Assembly (NCBI GenBank): GCA_049487715.1
Contig: CP150556.1
Span: 372,001-436,000, forward strand
Direction of reading: 5' to 3'
From: Pycnococcus provasolii
Lineage: Eukaryota > Chlorophyta > Pseudoscourfieldiophyceae > Pseudoscourfieldiales
Length of the DNA: 64,000 nucleotides
The position numbers were made by a program, and so were the translations under genes. Of the stretch, positions 29,394 through 38,323 are shown piece after piece (position 1 is the stretch's first letter; every line of letters begins with the position of its first letter). Below the pieces are notes generated by a model that saw nothing but the letters and a program-made list of their open reading frames with translations, was not told the origin of the DNA and did no database searches.

Positions 29394-30425
29394 ATTCTTT
29401 CTTGGCTTACTCCTGGACCGCCTGGTGCGCTTCGGAAGGTAACTATCGCCGGTGTGCCGCCGCCGCCGCCGCCGCCGCCGAGGGGGATTGGACCGGGGGA
29501 GCAGAGGTCTAAAAAGGGGGGGGGGGAGCAGGGGGGGGGAGCCTCTGGGTTAGGGTTAGGGTTAGGGTTAGCCCCCCCCCTCCCTCTCAAAGGACCCGTT
29601 GCGTCTGCGTTGTGCCTCCTGCCTTTTGCCTGGGAGCTTGGGTTTTAGGGTGAGTTATTCCTATATTTAGGCGCTCCAGTGTCGCGATGGACTGTACTGT
29701 TTTTACTCTTTTGGAAGGAGGTGGATTTAGGCTCACCGCCTGGAATGGACTCCTCCAGATATGGGTAGGCTGACGACGAGGCGGAGGGGGAACGTGTGCA
29801 TGTCGACCACAAACACTTCATCTCTCTGAACCTCTGATGTGAGGAAGGGAGTGTGTGGCCTTGGCCGAAGGAGAGGAAAGCGTAAAAAAAGACGAAATGG
29901 AACGCCCATGCTGTGCCCACGGTAAAATGAACTGACCACCCGGGTAGCACTACATAGTTCTTACTGCTGCAACTCCCATCACTGTATGGACCCCAGACGA
30001 AAAACCAACAACGCAAAAATCTTCTCCTGCTGAGAAAGATTTGAAAATCTACATGGACCGAGAAAAGATTTGCTTGGGTCCACCCCCCCGGCCGAACGAA
30101 GAACAGAGACGTCCGGAGACGCCGCCCACGTGCCGCCTAAAGGTTTAGAACGCGTCCGCTTGTTGCCCAATAATTTCCAACCACCACCACCACCACCAAG
30201 CAAGAGACAATAGACAACAGGCGAGAAAAGAATACTGTAGGGTGAAATAAGAGCCAATCAAAAGAGCCAATTCCTGTACTATAAAGTATAAATTGTGGAA
30301 TCTTCCCGTTGAAAGGGAAAGAAAGAGTCGTTGGAGAATACTGCCTTATAAAATCTAACCTCAAAGCTGAAAATCAAGTGGTCCCAAACTAGCTCGAAAT
30401 TGTCCACTCTTAACCTTAGGAGGAG
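29394..30425. other. 1-kb intergenic region with telomeric tract and microsatellites
   Basis: Contains (GCC)n at about 29458-29480, G8-G10 runs near 29517-29539, three perfect TTAGGG units at 29550-29567 about 150 bp upstream of the BUD23 start, and a (CCA)n tract at about 30180-30200. A 123-codon minus-strand frame at 29645-30016 has no recognisable feature. The stretch also probably holds the unresolved 5' end of the coiled-coil gene that follows. Confidence 0.45.
29547..29570 (+). repeat. Interstitial telomeric repeat (TTAGGG)3
   Basis: Three perfect TTAGGG units flanked by partial units, reading on the plus strand, in the intergenic space upstream of BUD23. Confidence 0.92.
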
Positions 30426-33400
30426 GTGGTTCGAGCGCTAATTCTTCCCCGACCGCGACTGCGACCGCGACTGGGAGTGGGTGCACTGGGTGGGCCGGCC
30501 CCACAGGCTCACAGCTCCGCTCCGAGACGTCAAACCAACGTTTGGGAACTCCCAGCTCAGTTCCACAGAGATCCATGGCGTCAAAACCTCTCGGAGGACT
30601 GGGTGTATCCATGGCCGCCAACCCTTCCTCCTCTACTCTTAGTAGGAGCTCCACTGCCAGCTCCTCTCGTTCTCACTCTCGTCTCTCGCTCTCACTCTCG
30701 TTCTAGGAGAGTCTTAGTGAAAGCTCATTCTCATTCTCAATTTAACCACTCCTCTCACGCTTCTCAAGGCTTCTCTTTGGTCAATCATAAAATCCCGGGG
30801 CTCGCACACAACAATAATAACAGTCTCGCTTCGAAGAATAACACAACCGCGTGCAAGGCGGCCACGTACTCCGAGGATATCGCTGCCACGCCAAGAGAAC
30901 GCGCAGAGGCGGAGGCGAGAGAAAAGGCCGAGGCGGCCGCAACGGCATGGGAAGAGCTGCAGACGATTCGAAAAAGGCAGGAGGAGGCGAGAGCGCAGGC
31001 ATTCGCCCAAGCCAAGGCGCAAATGCCGCTCATTGCTAACCACGCACCGGCAGGACCAACCGTGGAAGAGCAGCAGGCTATGAACGCACAGGCATTCGCT
31101 GACGCGATGGCGCGACAGAAGTTACAGGCCGAGCGGCAACAACAGACAGAGGCTCGGGCGAAGGCTTTTGCGGAGGCGAAGGCGCAGCAACTCGCCGACA
31201 GGTGGAGAGAGCAGGCGGCTCAGGAACATGTGCTGGCTACGAAGAGAAGGGAGAATATTCCCGCCGTGCACGAATACACCATGGTCTCAGCTGAGCCAGC
31301 AAGGGAGAACCAGCAGCACCACGAGCAGGACGAGCTGGATGCTTGGCACGCAAAACGCCAAAAGGCGGTGCAGGCTCGCGCGAAGGCGTTCGCGGAATTA
31401 AAGACGCAGCAGCTGAACGCCGTTGCAGAGCCAACGAACGCGAGGGTTGAGCGTGACGAGGAAGCTCGAAAGGCAAAGGCTGAAGAGGAGGCGCGGCAGA
31501 AAGCGGCGGATGAGGCGCGTGCTAAGGCTATGGCAGAGGCGCGTGAAGAGCTGGAGAAAGCTCGGGCTGAGTCGGAGGCTCGGGCGATGGCGGAGGCTGC
31601 TCAGAAGCTGGCTGACACGGAGGCTCGTGCAAGGGCCGCGATGGAGGCTAAGGCGAGAGCTGAGGTGGAGTCTCAGGCGAGGGCGGAAGCTGATGCGCAG
31701 GCTGAAGCGGAGGCCGCAGAGGCTCGGGCGAAATTGGAGGCTGAAGAGAAAGCAAAGGCTTTGGCGCAGGCTCACGTTGAAGCGGAGGCTGCGGAGGCTC
31801 GGGCGAGACAGCAAGCAGAAGTGAAAGCTCGAGCTCAGGCTCGAGCTCAGGTCGAAGTGGAGGCTGCGAGGGATCGCATGAAAGATGAAGCTGAAGCGGA
31901 CTTCTGGGCTCAAGCGTGGGCGGAGTCAGATGCACTTGCTGAGGCGGAGAAGAAAAAAGCAGCGACTACCGCGGCAGCCGCCAAGATGGAGGAGCAGGCT
32001 TGGGCAAAGGCGGAGGCTGATGCGAGAGATCAGCTCGTCGCTCGAAAGGAACTTCAGGCGATGAACAACAGAATGAAGCGTCAGCAGAACAGGACAAAAG
32101 CCAAAGCGATATTGTTTGCCCAAGCAAATGCACTTTCTCAAGCTGCTATGTATCCTGCTGAAGTGCCGCCAACTGCTCAGGTGGAGGAAAGTGCAGAAGC
32201 GGATGAGGAGGCTCTAGATAGCATTGAGATGATTGAGATGGAAAAGGCGATGGCGGAGGTGAAGGCTGAGGAAATGGCCACGGCTGCCGAGCTTGCAGCT
32301 GCCACAGAGGAACTGATTAAAGAGCGGCAAATGATCGCAGAGCTCAAGGCATCATTGCTCGAGCGAGAGGCAGAGGCTTCGCACCTTCGCTTTGAGCTCG
32401 CAGATTGGCGCACCGTGATGCAGATCAAGCATCGAAAGCTAGAGGATGCGTTTGTATTGCTATCAGAGGCGGCAATCGAGCGAGGCGCGTTAAAATCTGA
32501 AATTGAGCAGCTCGAGGATCAGCTCAGCGTGTCGAAGATTATGCTTGCGCGCTGGTCGGAAGAACTTACTGAGCTCATGAGCTTAATTGAACACGAGGTA
32601 GCGGAGAAGTCTGAGAAAGAGACATTGATGCAGGTGGAGGCTCGGGCTGCCATTGAAGAAGCGGAAAAGGCTGAGGAAGAAGCTTGGGCACAAGCGGAGG
32701 CTCAGGCTGCGATTGCTGCCGCGGCAAAGGCTGAAGCGGATGCTTGGGCGCAGGCTGAGGCGGAGGCTCGTGCGGAGGCTGAGGCACAGGCTCAAGCTGA
32801 AGAGGAGGCTCAAGCTCAAGCCGAAGAGGAGGCTCGGGCAAAGGCGGAAGAAGAAGAGGATGTTCGGGCGAAAGCTCGGGCTAAGGCAGAGGCGGAGGTG
32901 GAGGCTCGTGCGAAGGCGCAGGCTGCGATTGCCGCCGCGTCGAAGTTGGAGGAGGATGCATGGGCTCACGCTGAGAAGGAGGCTGCGATTGCGCAGGCAA
33001 AGAAGGCGGAAGAGGAAGCTCGGGCTCAGGCTGAGAAGGACGCTGCGATTGCCGCCGCGTCGAAGCTGGAGGAGGAAGCATGGGCTCACGCTGAGAAGGA
33101 GGTTGCGATTGCCGCCGCGTCGAAGTTGGAGGAGGAAGCATGGGCTCATGCTGAGGTGGAGGCTGCCATTGTATCAGCAAAGAAGGCGGAGGAGGATGCA
33201 TGGGCGAAGGCGTTAAGTCACTCTGCCATCGCATCAGCAAAGAAGGCGGAGGGGAGAGCCTGGATGGATGCATTGAAGGAAGATGCCTGGGTTAAGGCGG
33301 AAAAGGCTGAAGAGGAACTTCTGGCGAAGGCTGAGAAGGAGGCTGCGATTGCTGCCGCAGCAAAGGCGGAGGAGAAGGCATGGGCAAAGGCTGAGGAGGA

Positions 33401-34004
33401 GGCTGCCATCGCATCAGCGGCGAAAGCAGATAAGGAGGCTGCCATCGCATTGGCAAAGAAGGCTGAGGAGCAGGCATGGGCGAAGGCTGAGAAGGAGTCT
33501 GCCATCGCACCAGCGGCGAAGGCTGCACTGACTCAGGCGAAGATCCGTGCTTGGGAAAAGGGCTACCCAGCTCCCGCAAGCCATACTGAGCTTATGAATC
33601 TCGAGAAAAAGCTGAATGACGCCCTCTCCTTCGACGAGCAGGCAGCGAAGAAGGTTGAGGCAAAGAAGGCTCGTGCCCGTGAAATTTTGAAATTGGAGAA
33701 GGAGCTCAGCGCATCGAAGCAGGAGGTTGCACAGTTTTCCGAGGATCTTATGGACCTCAAGGCTTTCGTGGAAGCAGATGAAGCTGCCATGCGTGTGCAC
33801 ACGCTTTCTCAGACGAGACTGATGTCGTCGCGCACGGACTCGCACGCGCTTTCGCCGAGAGGAGGCGTCGCCGAGGCTGTTCGCGAGGAGCAGCTGGTTT
33901 CCGCGGTGAGGTCGAAGTCGCGGCGATCGCAGGAGAATGAGGAGGGCATGCATGTGGGCCGTCTTGTGGGCCGTCTGTGGAACATCATTAGCAAGCACAA
34001 ATAG
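30426..34004 (+). CDS. Ala/Glu/Lys-rich coiled-coil giant with Trp-phased repeats (start unresolved)
   Basis: A frame of about 1190 codons, essentially all heptad-like Ala/Glu/Lys/Arg coiled coil from about residue 145, with a more ordinary Leu-rich coil at about 600-760 and a C-terminal LVGRLWNIISKHK. In residues about 745-1035 a unit of roughly 20 residues, AAIAAAxKxEEEAWAxAEKE, recurs with one Trp per unit. No in-frame ATG occurs before 31023, although obviously coding coil begins about 150 bp earlier, so the real N-terminus must lie on an upstream exon. An ATG at 30575 in another frame is one candidate but I could not find a convincing splice pair. A cytoskeletal or filament role is a guess from composition only. 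Confidence 0.7.
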   Translation: MVRALILPRPRLRPRLGVGALGGPAPQAHSSAPRRQTNVWELPAQFHRDPWRQNLSEDWVYPWPPTLPPLLLVGAPLPAPLVLTLVSRSHSRSRRVLVKAHSHSQFNHSSHASQGFSLVNHKIPGLAHNNNNSLASKNNTTACKAATYSEDIAATPRERAEAEAREKAEAAATAWEELQTIRKRQEEARAQAFAQAKAQMPLIANHAPAGPTVEEQQAMNAQAFADAMARQKLQAERQQQTEARAKAFAEAKAQQLADRWREQAAQEHVLATKRRENIPAVHEYTMVSAEPARENQQHHEQDELDAWHAKRQKAVQARAKAFAELKTQQLNAVAEPTNARVERDEEARKAKAEEEARQKAADEARAKAMAEAREELEKARAESEARAMAEAAQKLADTEARARAAMEAKARAEVESQARAEADAQAEAEAAEARAKLEAEEKAKALAQAHVEAEAAEARARQQAEVKARAQARAQVEVEAARDRMKDEAEADFWAQAWAESDALAEAEKKKAATTAAAAKMEEQAWAKAEADARDQLVARKELQAMNNRMKRQQNRTKAKAILFAQANALSQAAMYPAEVPPTAQVEESAEADEEALDSIEMIEMEKAMAEVKAEEMATAAELAAATEELIKERQMIAELKASLLEREAEASHLRFELADWRTVMQIKHRKLEDAFVLLSEAAIERGALKSEIEQLEDQLSVSKIMLARWSEELTELMSLIEHEVAEKSEKETLMQVEARAAIEEAEKAEEEAWAQAEAQAAIAAAAKAEADAWAQAEAEARAEAEAQAQAEEEAQAQAEEEARAKAEEEEDVRAKARAKAEAEVEARAKAQAAIAAASKLEEDAWAHAEKEAAIAQAKKAEEEARAQAEKDAAIAAASKLEEEAWAHAEKEVAIAAASKLEEEAWAHAEVEAAIVSAKKAEEDAWAKALSHSAIASAKKAEGRAWMDALKEDAWVKAEKAEEELLAKAEKEAAIAAAAKAEEKAWAKAEEEAAIASAAKADKEAAIALAKKAEEQAWAKAEKESAIAPAAKAALTQAKIRAWEKGYPAPASHTELMNLEKKLNDALSFDEQAAKKVEAKKARAREILKLEKELSASKQEVAQFSEDLMDLKAFVEADEAAMRVHTLSQTRLMSSRTDSHALSPRGGVAEAVREEQLVSAVRSKSRRSQENEEGMHVGRLVGRLWNIISKHK

Positions 34005-34843
34005 CAAGACTGCGTGCATGCACATGACGAGTTGACGACGTGCTCTTACCATGATTCGATCTTTTCTGACACACACACACACACATCACATCACATACAC
34101 GAACGAATTTATACCACTAAAAACATACCATACATTATTTTGATTTCTGACTGATAGCATGTCGTGGCTTCCAGTATGTGTATAACTATTTTTCAGAGAA
34201 ATGTTAATACATACGCCTGTAAGTACACAAATACCATTTTTTTCTAGACGTTAGTTATCATTGTGCAGCACCGAGAGAAGTAGAGAAGTGCTTAGACTTA
34301 ACTTAGTCTATGAACTCAAGCAAGAAGTCACACAAAGTGAAACGACAGGAAAGACTCACAAGCGAGGTGAAAATAAGGGAGGGCAGGATCGCCGAGGGCG
34401 CCGTAACCCTAGTCTATAGATCTATCGTAGGGTTTGGGAACCCAGAGTTTTTCACATGGACTCTTCACATCAACTGGAAATGCAGACATGAAAAAGTGCC
34501 AACAAGGGGGAGAGAAGGCGAGGGAACCCAGAAAACAAAAGAAGGTCCAAGGAAGTTGTCAACCACCTCTAAAACCCTAAACCCAGTAGGGGATCCCTCT
34601 TAGGACGAAAGCACATGGGCCCCCCTTTAAACCCTAACCCAATTATTAGGGGATCCCTCTTAGAACTGAACGACGTACATGGCCCCCCCTTCTCCGCCCT
34701 GGTTTCCTTCCGGAGCCAGAGGGGTTTCCATTCCCGTGGCGGCCATACCACACACGCTCGCAGGCAGGGCTTGTTGGTGTGGTTGGGTCCGTCGTCGCTC
34801 TCCTCATAGGTGTTAGCTTGTGTGGAGGGTAGGTCAGACGGTC
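34005..34843. other. Intergenic region upstream of NOT4 with duplicated telomere-like/17-bp motif
   Basis: An AT-richer stretch. It holds a (CA)n tract at about 34070-34086 and, at 34572-34603 and 34628-34663, two imperfect copies of a block made of a telomere-like word (AAACCCTAAACCC / AAACCCTAACCC) followed by the 17-mer TAGGGGATCCCTCTTAG. The block ends about 180 bp before the NOT4 start. No gene is seen. Confidence 0.45.
34587..34663 (+). repeat. Direct repeat of TAGGGGATCCCTCTTAG
   Basis: Two identical 17-bp copies at 34587-34603 and 34647-34663, each preceded by a telomere-like CCCTAA word, upstream of NOT4. Confidence 0.85.
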
Positions 34844-36988
34844 ATGTCGTCGTCCGACGAGGAAGACAACGAGTGCCCCCTATGCACAGAAGAACTCGAC
34901 CTAACCGACCAGGCGGCGGAGCTGTGCCAGTGCGGGTACAAAATATGCCTCTGGTGCTACAACCAAATCATAGAAAACGCTGCCAAAGACAACACAGAGG
35001 GAAGATGCCCCGCGTGCCGAACCGTGTACAACCCTGACAAGATCAACATGGCGGAGATCGACCAGGACCTGCTCGCGGAGTCCAGGAAGAAGAAGCGAGA
35101 GAAGAAGCGAGAGAGACAGGATGCACACGCCTCGTACGCGTCGCCCTTAGGAAGAGGGGGCAGCGGAAGTCTCGGCGGAATGGCCGGAAAGCATGGCAAC
35201 AACATCGCGCAAGCCACGGCATCCGCCGGCGGAGTGATGCAACCAGCCATGTCACAAGCGCAAGGTGCGTCGAGCGCGTCGCTGTCCGGTGCCAACGTCG
35301 ACCGAAAGCTGCTGCAGAACGTGCGCGTGATCCAGCGAAACCTTGTCTACGTCATTGGACTCAGCCTAAACATATGCCGCGAGGATGTGCTGCGACGCTC
35401 GGAGTACTTCGGGCGCTTTGGAAAGATTCTGAAGATCAGCGCGAACCGAGCGGCTGCGGGCAACGTGCCAGGCGGCTCGGGGAACAACGCTATGCCCACG
35501 GGCTCGGCGTACGTCACCTTCGTCCGCGCGGAGGATGCGTGGAAGTGCATCTCCGCCATCGACGGCGCTGCATGGGACGGACGGCCTGTGCGCGCCTGCT
35601 ACGGAACGACGAAGTACTGCAACGCGTTCCTCAAGTACCAGACGTGCACAAACCCGGAGTGCCTGTACCTGCACGACGTTGGCGACGATGCGGACAGCTA
35701 CACGAAGGAGGAGCTTGCCACTGGGCATCTCGGCGCCAAGGCAGCGGCACTTGGGCCTCCGGGCGGCGCCCCAGGTGCCGCGGCGGCGGCAGCTGCAGCC
35801 GCCGCGGGAGCCGCGGGAGGAGCACCTGGCACCGTGCCTCCTCGTGCTGGCATGCCGCCTGCGAGTATGCCGTACGGCGTGGATCCACGCAGCGTCGGGC
35901 CTGGCGGCGCACCAGCCTGGAGCGGTGCGTCGGCGAACGGAGCCGGTGCACCGCAGGGCGCGCCATTCAACGCGGCGGCTGCGGGGGGTAGCTTCGCAGG
36001 TGCGGCGGTCGGGATGCCGGGCGCAGGCGGTGCCGCCGGTGCCGCCGCTCCGGGCATGGGTGGCGTTCCCGCGTCGGGTGGATACGGCGGTGTCGAGGCG
36101 GGAAGCCTTCCCGTCGGACCTCCGAGCGGCGTTCAGCCGATCGGACCTCCGATACCCACCGGGCCACCTGGAACGCCGCCACCGCCGCATCTGCTTCTCC
36201 TGCGCGATCCGCACGCAAAGACGCTGATGGCGCTTGACGCTCTGGAGCAGGCGGCGCTGGCTCAGTCTGGAGGCGGAAAGGATGGTGGCGCTATGCCTGG
36301 CTTTGGAATTCCCACGAATGGCGGACTCGGCATGCTCGCACTCGTGCGGCAAACGCACGAATCCGAGGAGGCGATGAGGCGCCGCAAGAGTGCGGAAATG
36401 GCGGCACAGGCAGCAATGGGCGGTCGCGGCGGTACGCCGCCCGTCAACGCAGCCCCTGCGCCTGCTGGCGGTAGCTACGCCACCGGTGGTGGCGCTGGTG
36501 CGCAGGGGATGCCGCCACGCCTAATGAGCCGTTTTCCCTTCGCGGATGCCGCGGTAGGTGGAGGCGGTGCAGGGGGTGGTGGTGGTCCAGTGCCCGCGGA
36601 GGACAGCGCACGAATGCTCAGTGCACTTGGCCTTGGCGATTTCCCACCCATGAGCGGTGCAGGCATCGGTGGAGCAGCCGGAGGTGGCTGGCCTGCGGGC
36701 GGCGGAGGCTTGCCATTCGACGGAAGCATCGGGCCACAACTTGGTGCAGGACTTGGGCCGGGGGGCATGCCACCTAGCTCCCAGCAGGGTGGCCCTCCCG
36801 CCGCCGCCGCCGCTGCCACTGGCAGTGGTGGCAGTGCCCAGAGCTCCGCAGCCGCGGCGGCAGCGGCGGCAGCTGCAGCGGCAGTGCAAGGTAGCGGTCC
36901 AACGTCGGCGGCATCGTCTGCGAGTGGAAGCAGCGGAACCAATCGCAGCAAGCGCTCTGGACGAGGGCGTCGACCGGAAGGTTCCTAA
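34844..36988 (+). CDS. CNOT4: CCR4-NOT complex E3 ubiquitin ligase subunit NOT4
   Basis: NOT4 is the RING ubiquitin ligase linked to the CCR4-NOT deadenylase and to co-translational quality control. The 714-residue product begins with the C4C4 RING (CPLCTEELD...CQCGYKICLWCYNQI...CPACR, about 11-60), a basic coiled linker (KKKREKKRERQ), an RRM (NLVYVIGLSLNICRED...GSAYVTFV, about 165-260) and the CCCH finger (YCNAFLKYQTCTNPECLYLHD, about 265-285). The rest is a long Gly/Ala/Pro-rich low-complexity tail, typical of NOT4 though extreme here. The ATG at 34844 (MSSSDEEDNE) is used because no ATG precedes it in frame. Confidence 0.93.
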   Translation: MSSSDEEDNECPLCTEELDLTDQAAELCQCGYKICLWCYNQIIENAAKDNTEGRCPACRTVYNPDKINMAEIDQDLLAESRKKKREKKRERQDAHASYASPLGRGGSGSLGGMAGKHGNNIAQATASAGGVMQPAMSQAQGASSASLSGANVDRKLLQNVRVIQRNLVYVIGLSLNICREDVLRRSEYFGRFGKILKISANRAAAGNVPGGSGNNAMPTGSAYVTFVRAEDAWKCISAIDGAAWDGRPVRACYGTTKYCNAFLKYQTCTNPECLYLHDVGDDADSYTKEELATGHLGAKAAALGPPGGAPGAAAAAAAAAAGAAGGAPGTVPPRAGMPPASMPYGVDPRSVGPGGAPAWSGASANGAGAPQGAPFNAAAAGGSFAGAAVGMPGAGGAAGAAAPGMGGVPASGGYGGVEAGSLPVGPPSGVQPIGPPIPTGPPGTPPPPHLLLLRDPHAKTLMALDALEQAALAQSGGGKDGGAMPGFGIPTNGGLGMLALVRQTHESEEAMRRRKSAEMAAQAAMGGRGGTPPVNAAPAPAGGSYATGGGAGAQGMPPRLMSRFPFADAAVGGGGAGGGGGPVPAEDSARMLSALGLGDFPPMSGAGIGGAAGGGWPAGGGGLPFDGSIGPQLGAGLGPGGMPPSSQQGGPPAAAAAATGSGGSAQSSAAAAAAAAAAAAVQGSGPTSAASSASGSSGTNRSKRSGRGRRPEGS

Positions 36989-37224
36989 AGCACTCGCGCG
37001 GTGGTGATGAAGCCTTTCTTTCCCGTCTCTTTTTTTTTCTAGGAGGTGTGTGTGTGAATGTCCTTTTCCTTGTCGTGACTGATGAACTATGGATAGTGTT
37101 CTATCTTGCGCTCACTCGGTAAAAGACGATCATGACACGCTTCTACTCAATTTATTTTTAATTTTTCCACCATCCTTCCCTCCTTCCATCGTCGTTCTTC
37201 AAAAAACTAATTGTTTGTTGTAGT

Positions 37225-37259
37225 GCTGCGACAGCACTATCGTAGCACTGCTCGTTTAT
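37225..37259 (-). repeat. Conserved 3'-flank element shared by the two His-rich paralogues (copy 1)
   Basis: The word GCTGCGACAGCACTATCGTAGCACTGCTCGTTTA, read here in parts, is found just downstream of both stop codons (copies at 37225-37259 and 38293-38326). In copy 1 AGTGCTG-CGA-CAGCACT (37222-37238) can form a 7-bp hairpin. It is probably 3' UTR retained from the gene duplication. Confidence 0.7.
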
Positions 37260-38083
37260 ACACCATCATTGTCATTCGTCAGATCCGCCTCCTTCAGATC
37301 CGTCACATTAGCTGGCGCCTCACAGTGCTCGTACATTTCATCCACCGCCTTCTTCAGAGCTTCCTTATCTTCGCAATTCACCGGAGGGCACATCGACAGC
37401 TTAGGATTGTACTGACGTCCAATGTAGCAAGTATCGAAGTGTTCTTCCATTGCGTGAAAGACAATTTCGTTGAACGCTGGCAAATCATCGTGCGCACAAA
37501 AGTCATGGTGTGCCTGAAAAATGTAGAAGTTCCTGATGCACTCCGACGTTTTGTTGTTCTTGCTTTCAAGGATGCAGTTTTCGTCCTGAAGGTAGTCCAC
37601 AGCTGCTTGTACCACCTCGGTCTTGTTGCAGTCAATCACAAATCCAAACTCTTTCGCTATGCATCCACAACGCTCGTGGTCGTGGTCGTGGTCGTGGTCG
37701 TGATCGTCGTGATCGCAGTTCGCCACCATAGGATCAAACGGCTCGGACACGGAGTTGCAAATTCCGTGCTCGCACGTGTCCTCGAACATGTGGAGTCCCA
37801 CTTCAAGGCTCACGGGCAACTGCTCCTCCTCGCAAATGTCATGCGCCATGAGCACGGTTTGGAACGCCTTCTTGCAAAGTTCGTTGTTGGCACATCCCTT
37901 CTTCGTCTCATCATCATGTGATTCATGTCCGTGATGATCATGGTCATGGTGGTCCTCTTCAGCAAGAGCACTTGCCATCTCATCATCATGTCCGTGATCA
38001 TGGTCGTGCTCCTCTTGAGCAAGAGCGCTTGCCGCCACCATCACAAACACCGACAGCAATACGAAGACAATCTTAGCAAGCAT
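37256..38083 (-). CDS. Secreted His/Asp-rich, Cys-rich protein (short paralogue)
   Basis: A 275-residue secreted protein: clear signal peptide (MLAKIVFVLLSVFVMVAASA), then HDHDHGHDDE-type metal-binding tracts, a Cys-containing helical segment (CANNELCKKAFQTVLMAHDIC), a second HD repeat (about 131-146) encoded by a tandem GTGGTC unit, and a Cys-rich C-terminal domain (CGCIAKEFGF, CNKTE, CIRNFYIFQAHHDFCAHDDLP, CYIGRQYNPKLSMCPPVNC). Composition suggests extracellular or vesicular binding of zinc or another transition metal. It is a tandem duplicate of the next gene and lacks that gene's central 120-residue domain. No named family is recognised. Confidence 0.85.
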   Translation of the reverse strand: MLAKIVFVLLSVFVMVAASALAQEEHDHDHGHDDEMASALAEEDHHDHDHHGHESHDDETKKGCANNELCKKAFQTVLMAHDICEEEQLPVSLEVGLHMFEDTCEHGICNSVSEPFDPMVANCDHDDHDHDHDHDHERCGCIAKEFGFVIDCNKTEVVQAAVDYLQDENCILESKNNKTSECIRNFYIFQAHHDFCAHDDLPAFNEIVFHAMEEHFDTCYIGRQYNPKLSMCPPVNCEDKEALKKAVDEMYEHCEAPANVTDLKEADLTNDNDGV

Positions 38084-38200
38084 ATTTCAAAGAGAGCAAA
38101 GTGAAGAATGATCTTCCAATGTGTGGTAAATGCGCGCATGGTGGCGGCGGCGCAAAACGCGCGGAGCCTTTCCGACCAAAAAAGCATTACAAATCATGTG
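38084..38200 (-). promoter_or_regulatory. Promoter of the short His-rich paralogue, shared with its tandem copy
   Basis: About 115 bp upstream of the start codon closely match the sequence upstream of the neighbouring paralogue (39527-39696): CATATTTCAAAGAGAGC, GTGAAGAATGAT, CATGGTGGCGGCGG, GCGCGGAG and CCGACCAAAAAAGCATTAC occur in the same order. The other copy carries about 50 extra bases in the middle. Shared upstream sequence suggests co-regulation, or simply recent duplication. Confidence 0.6.
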
Positions 38201-38323
38201 TTCATCATGTGTTCACAATCACATTGCATAAACCCTATTTCTCCCCCTCCCCTCCATCGTTGTTCTTCAAAACACTGACTATTTGTTGTTTTGCTGCGAC
38301 AGCACTATCGTAGCACTGCTCGT

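Noticed and set aside
30575-30706. Start of the coiled-coil gene at ATG 30575 with an intron ending TTCTAG at 30706
   Set aside because: The Ser-rich N-terminus looks plausible, but no donor of the required phase 2 was found, so the model was not adopted.
34310-34603. 97-codon plus-strand frame upstream of NOT4
   Set aside because: It runs through telomere-like words and has no domain; probably non-coding.
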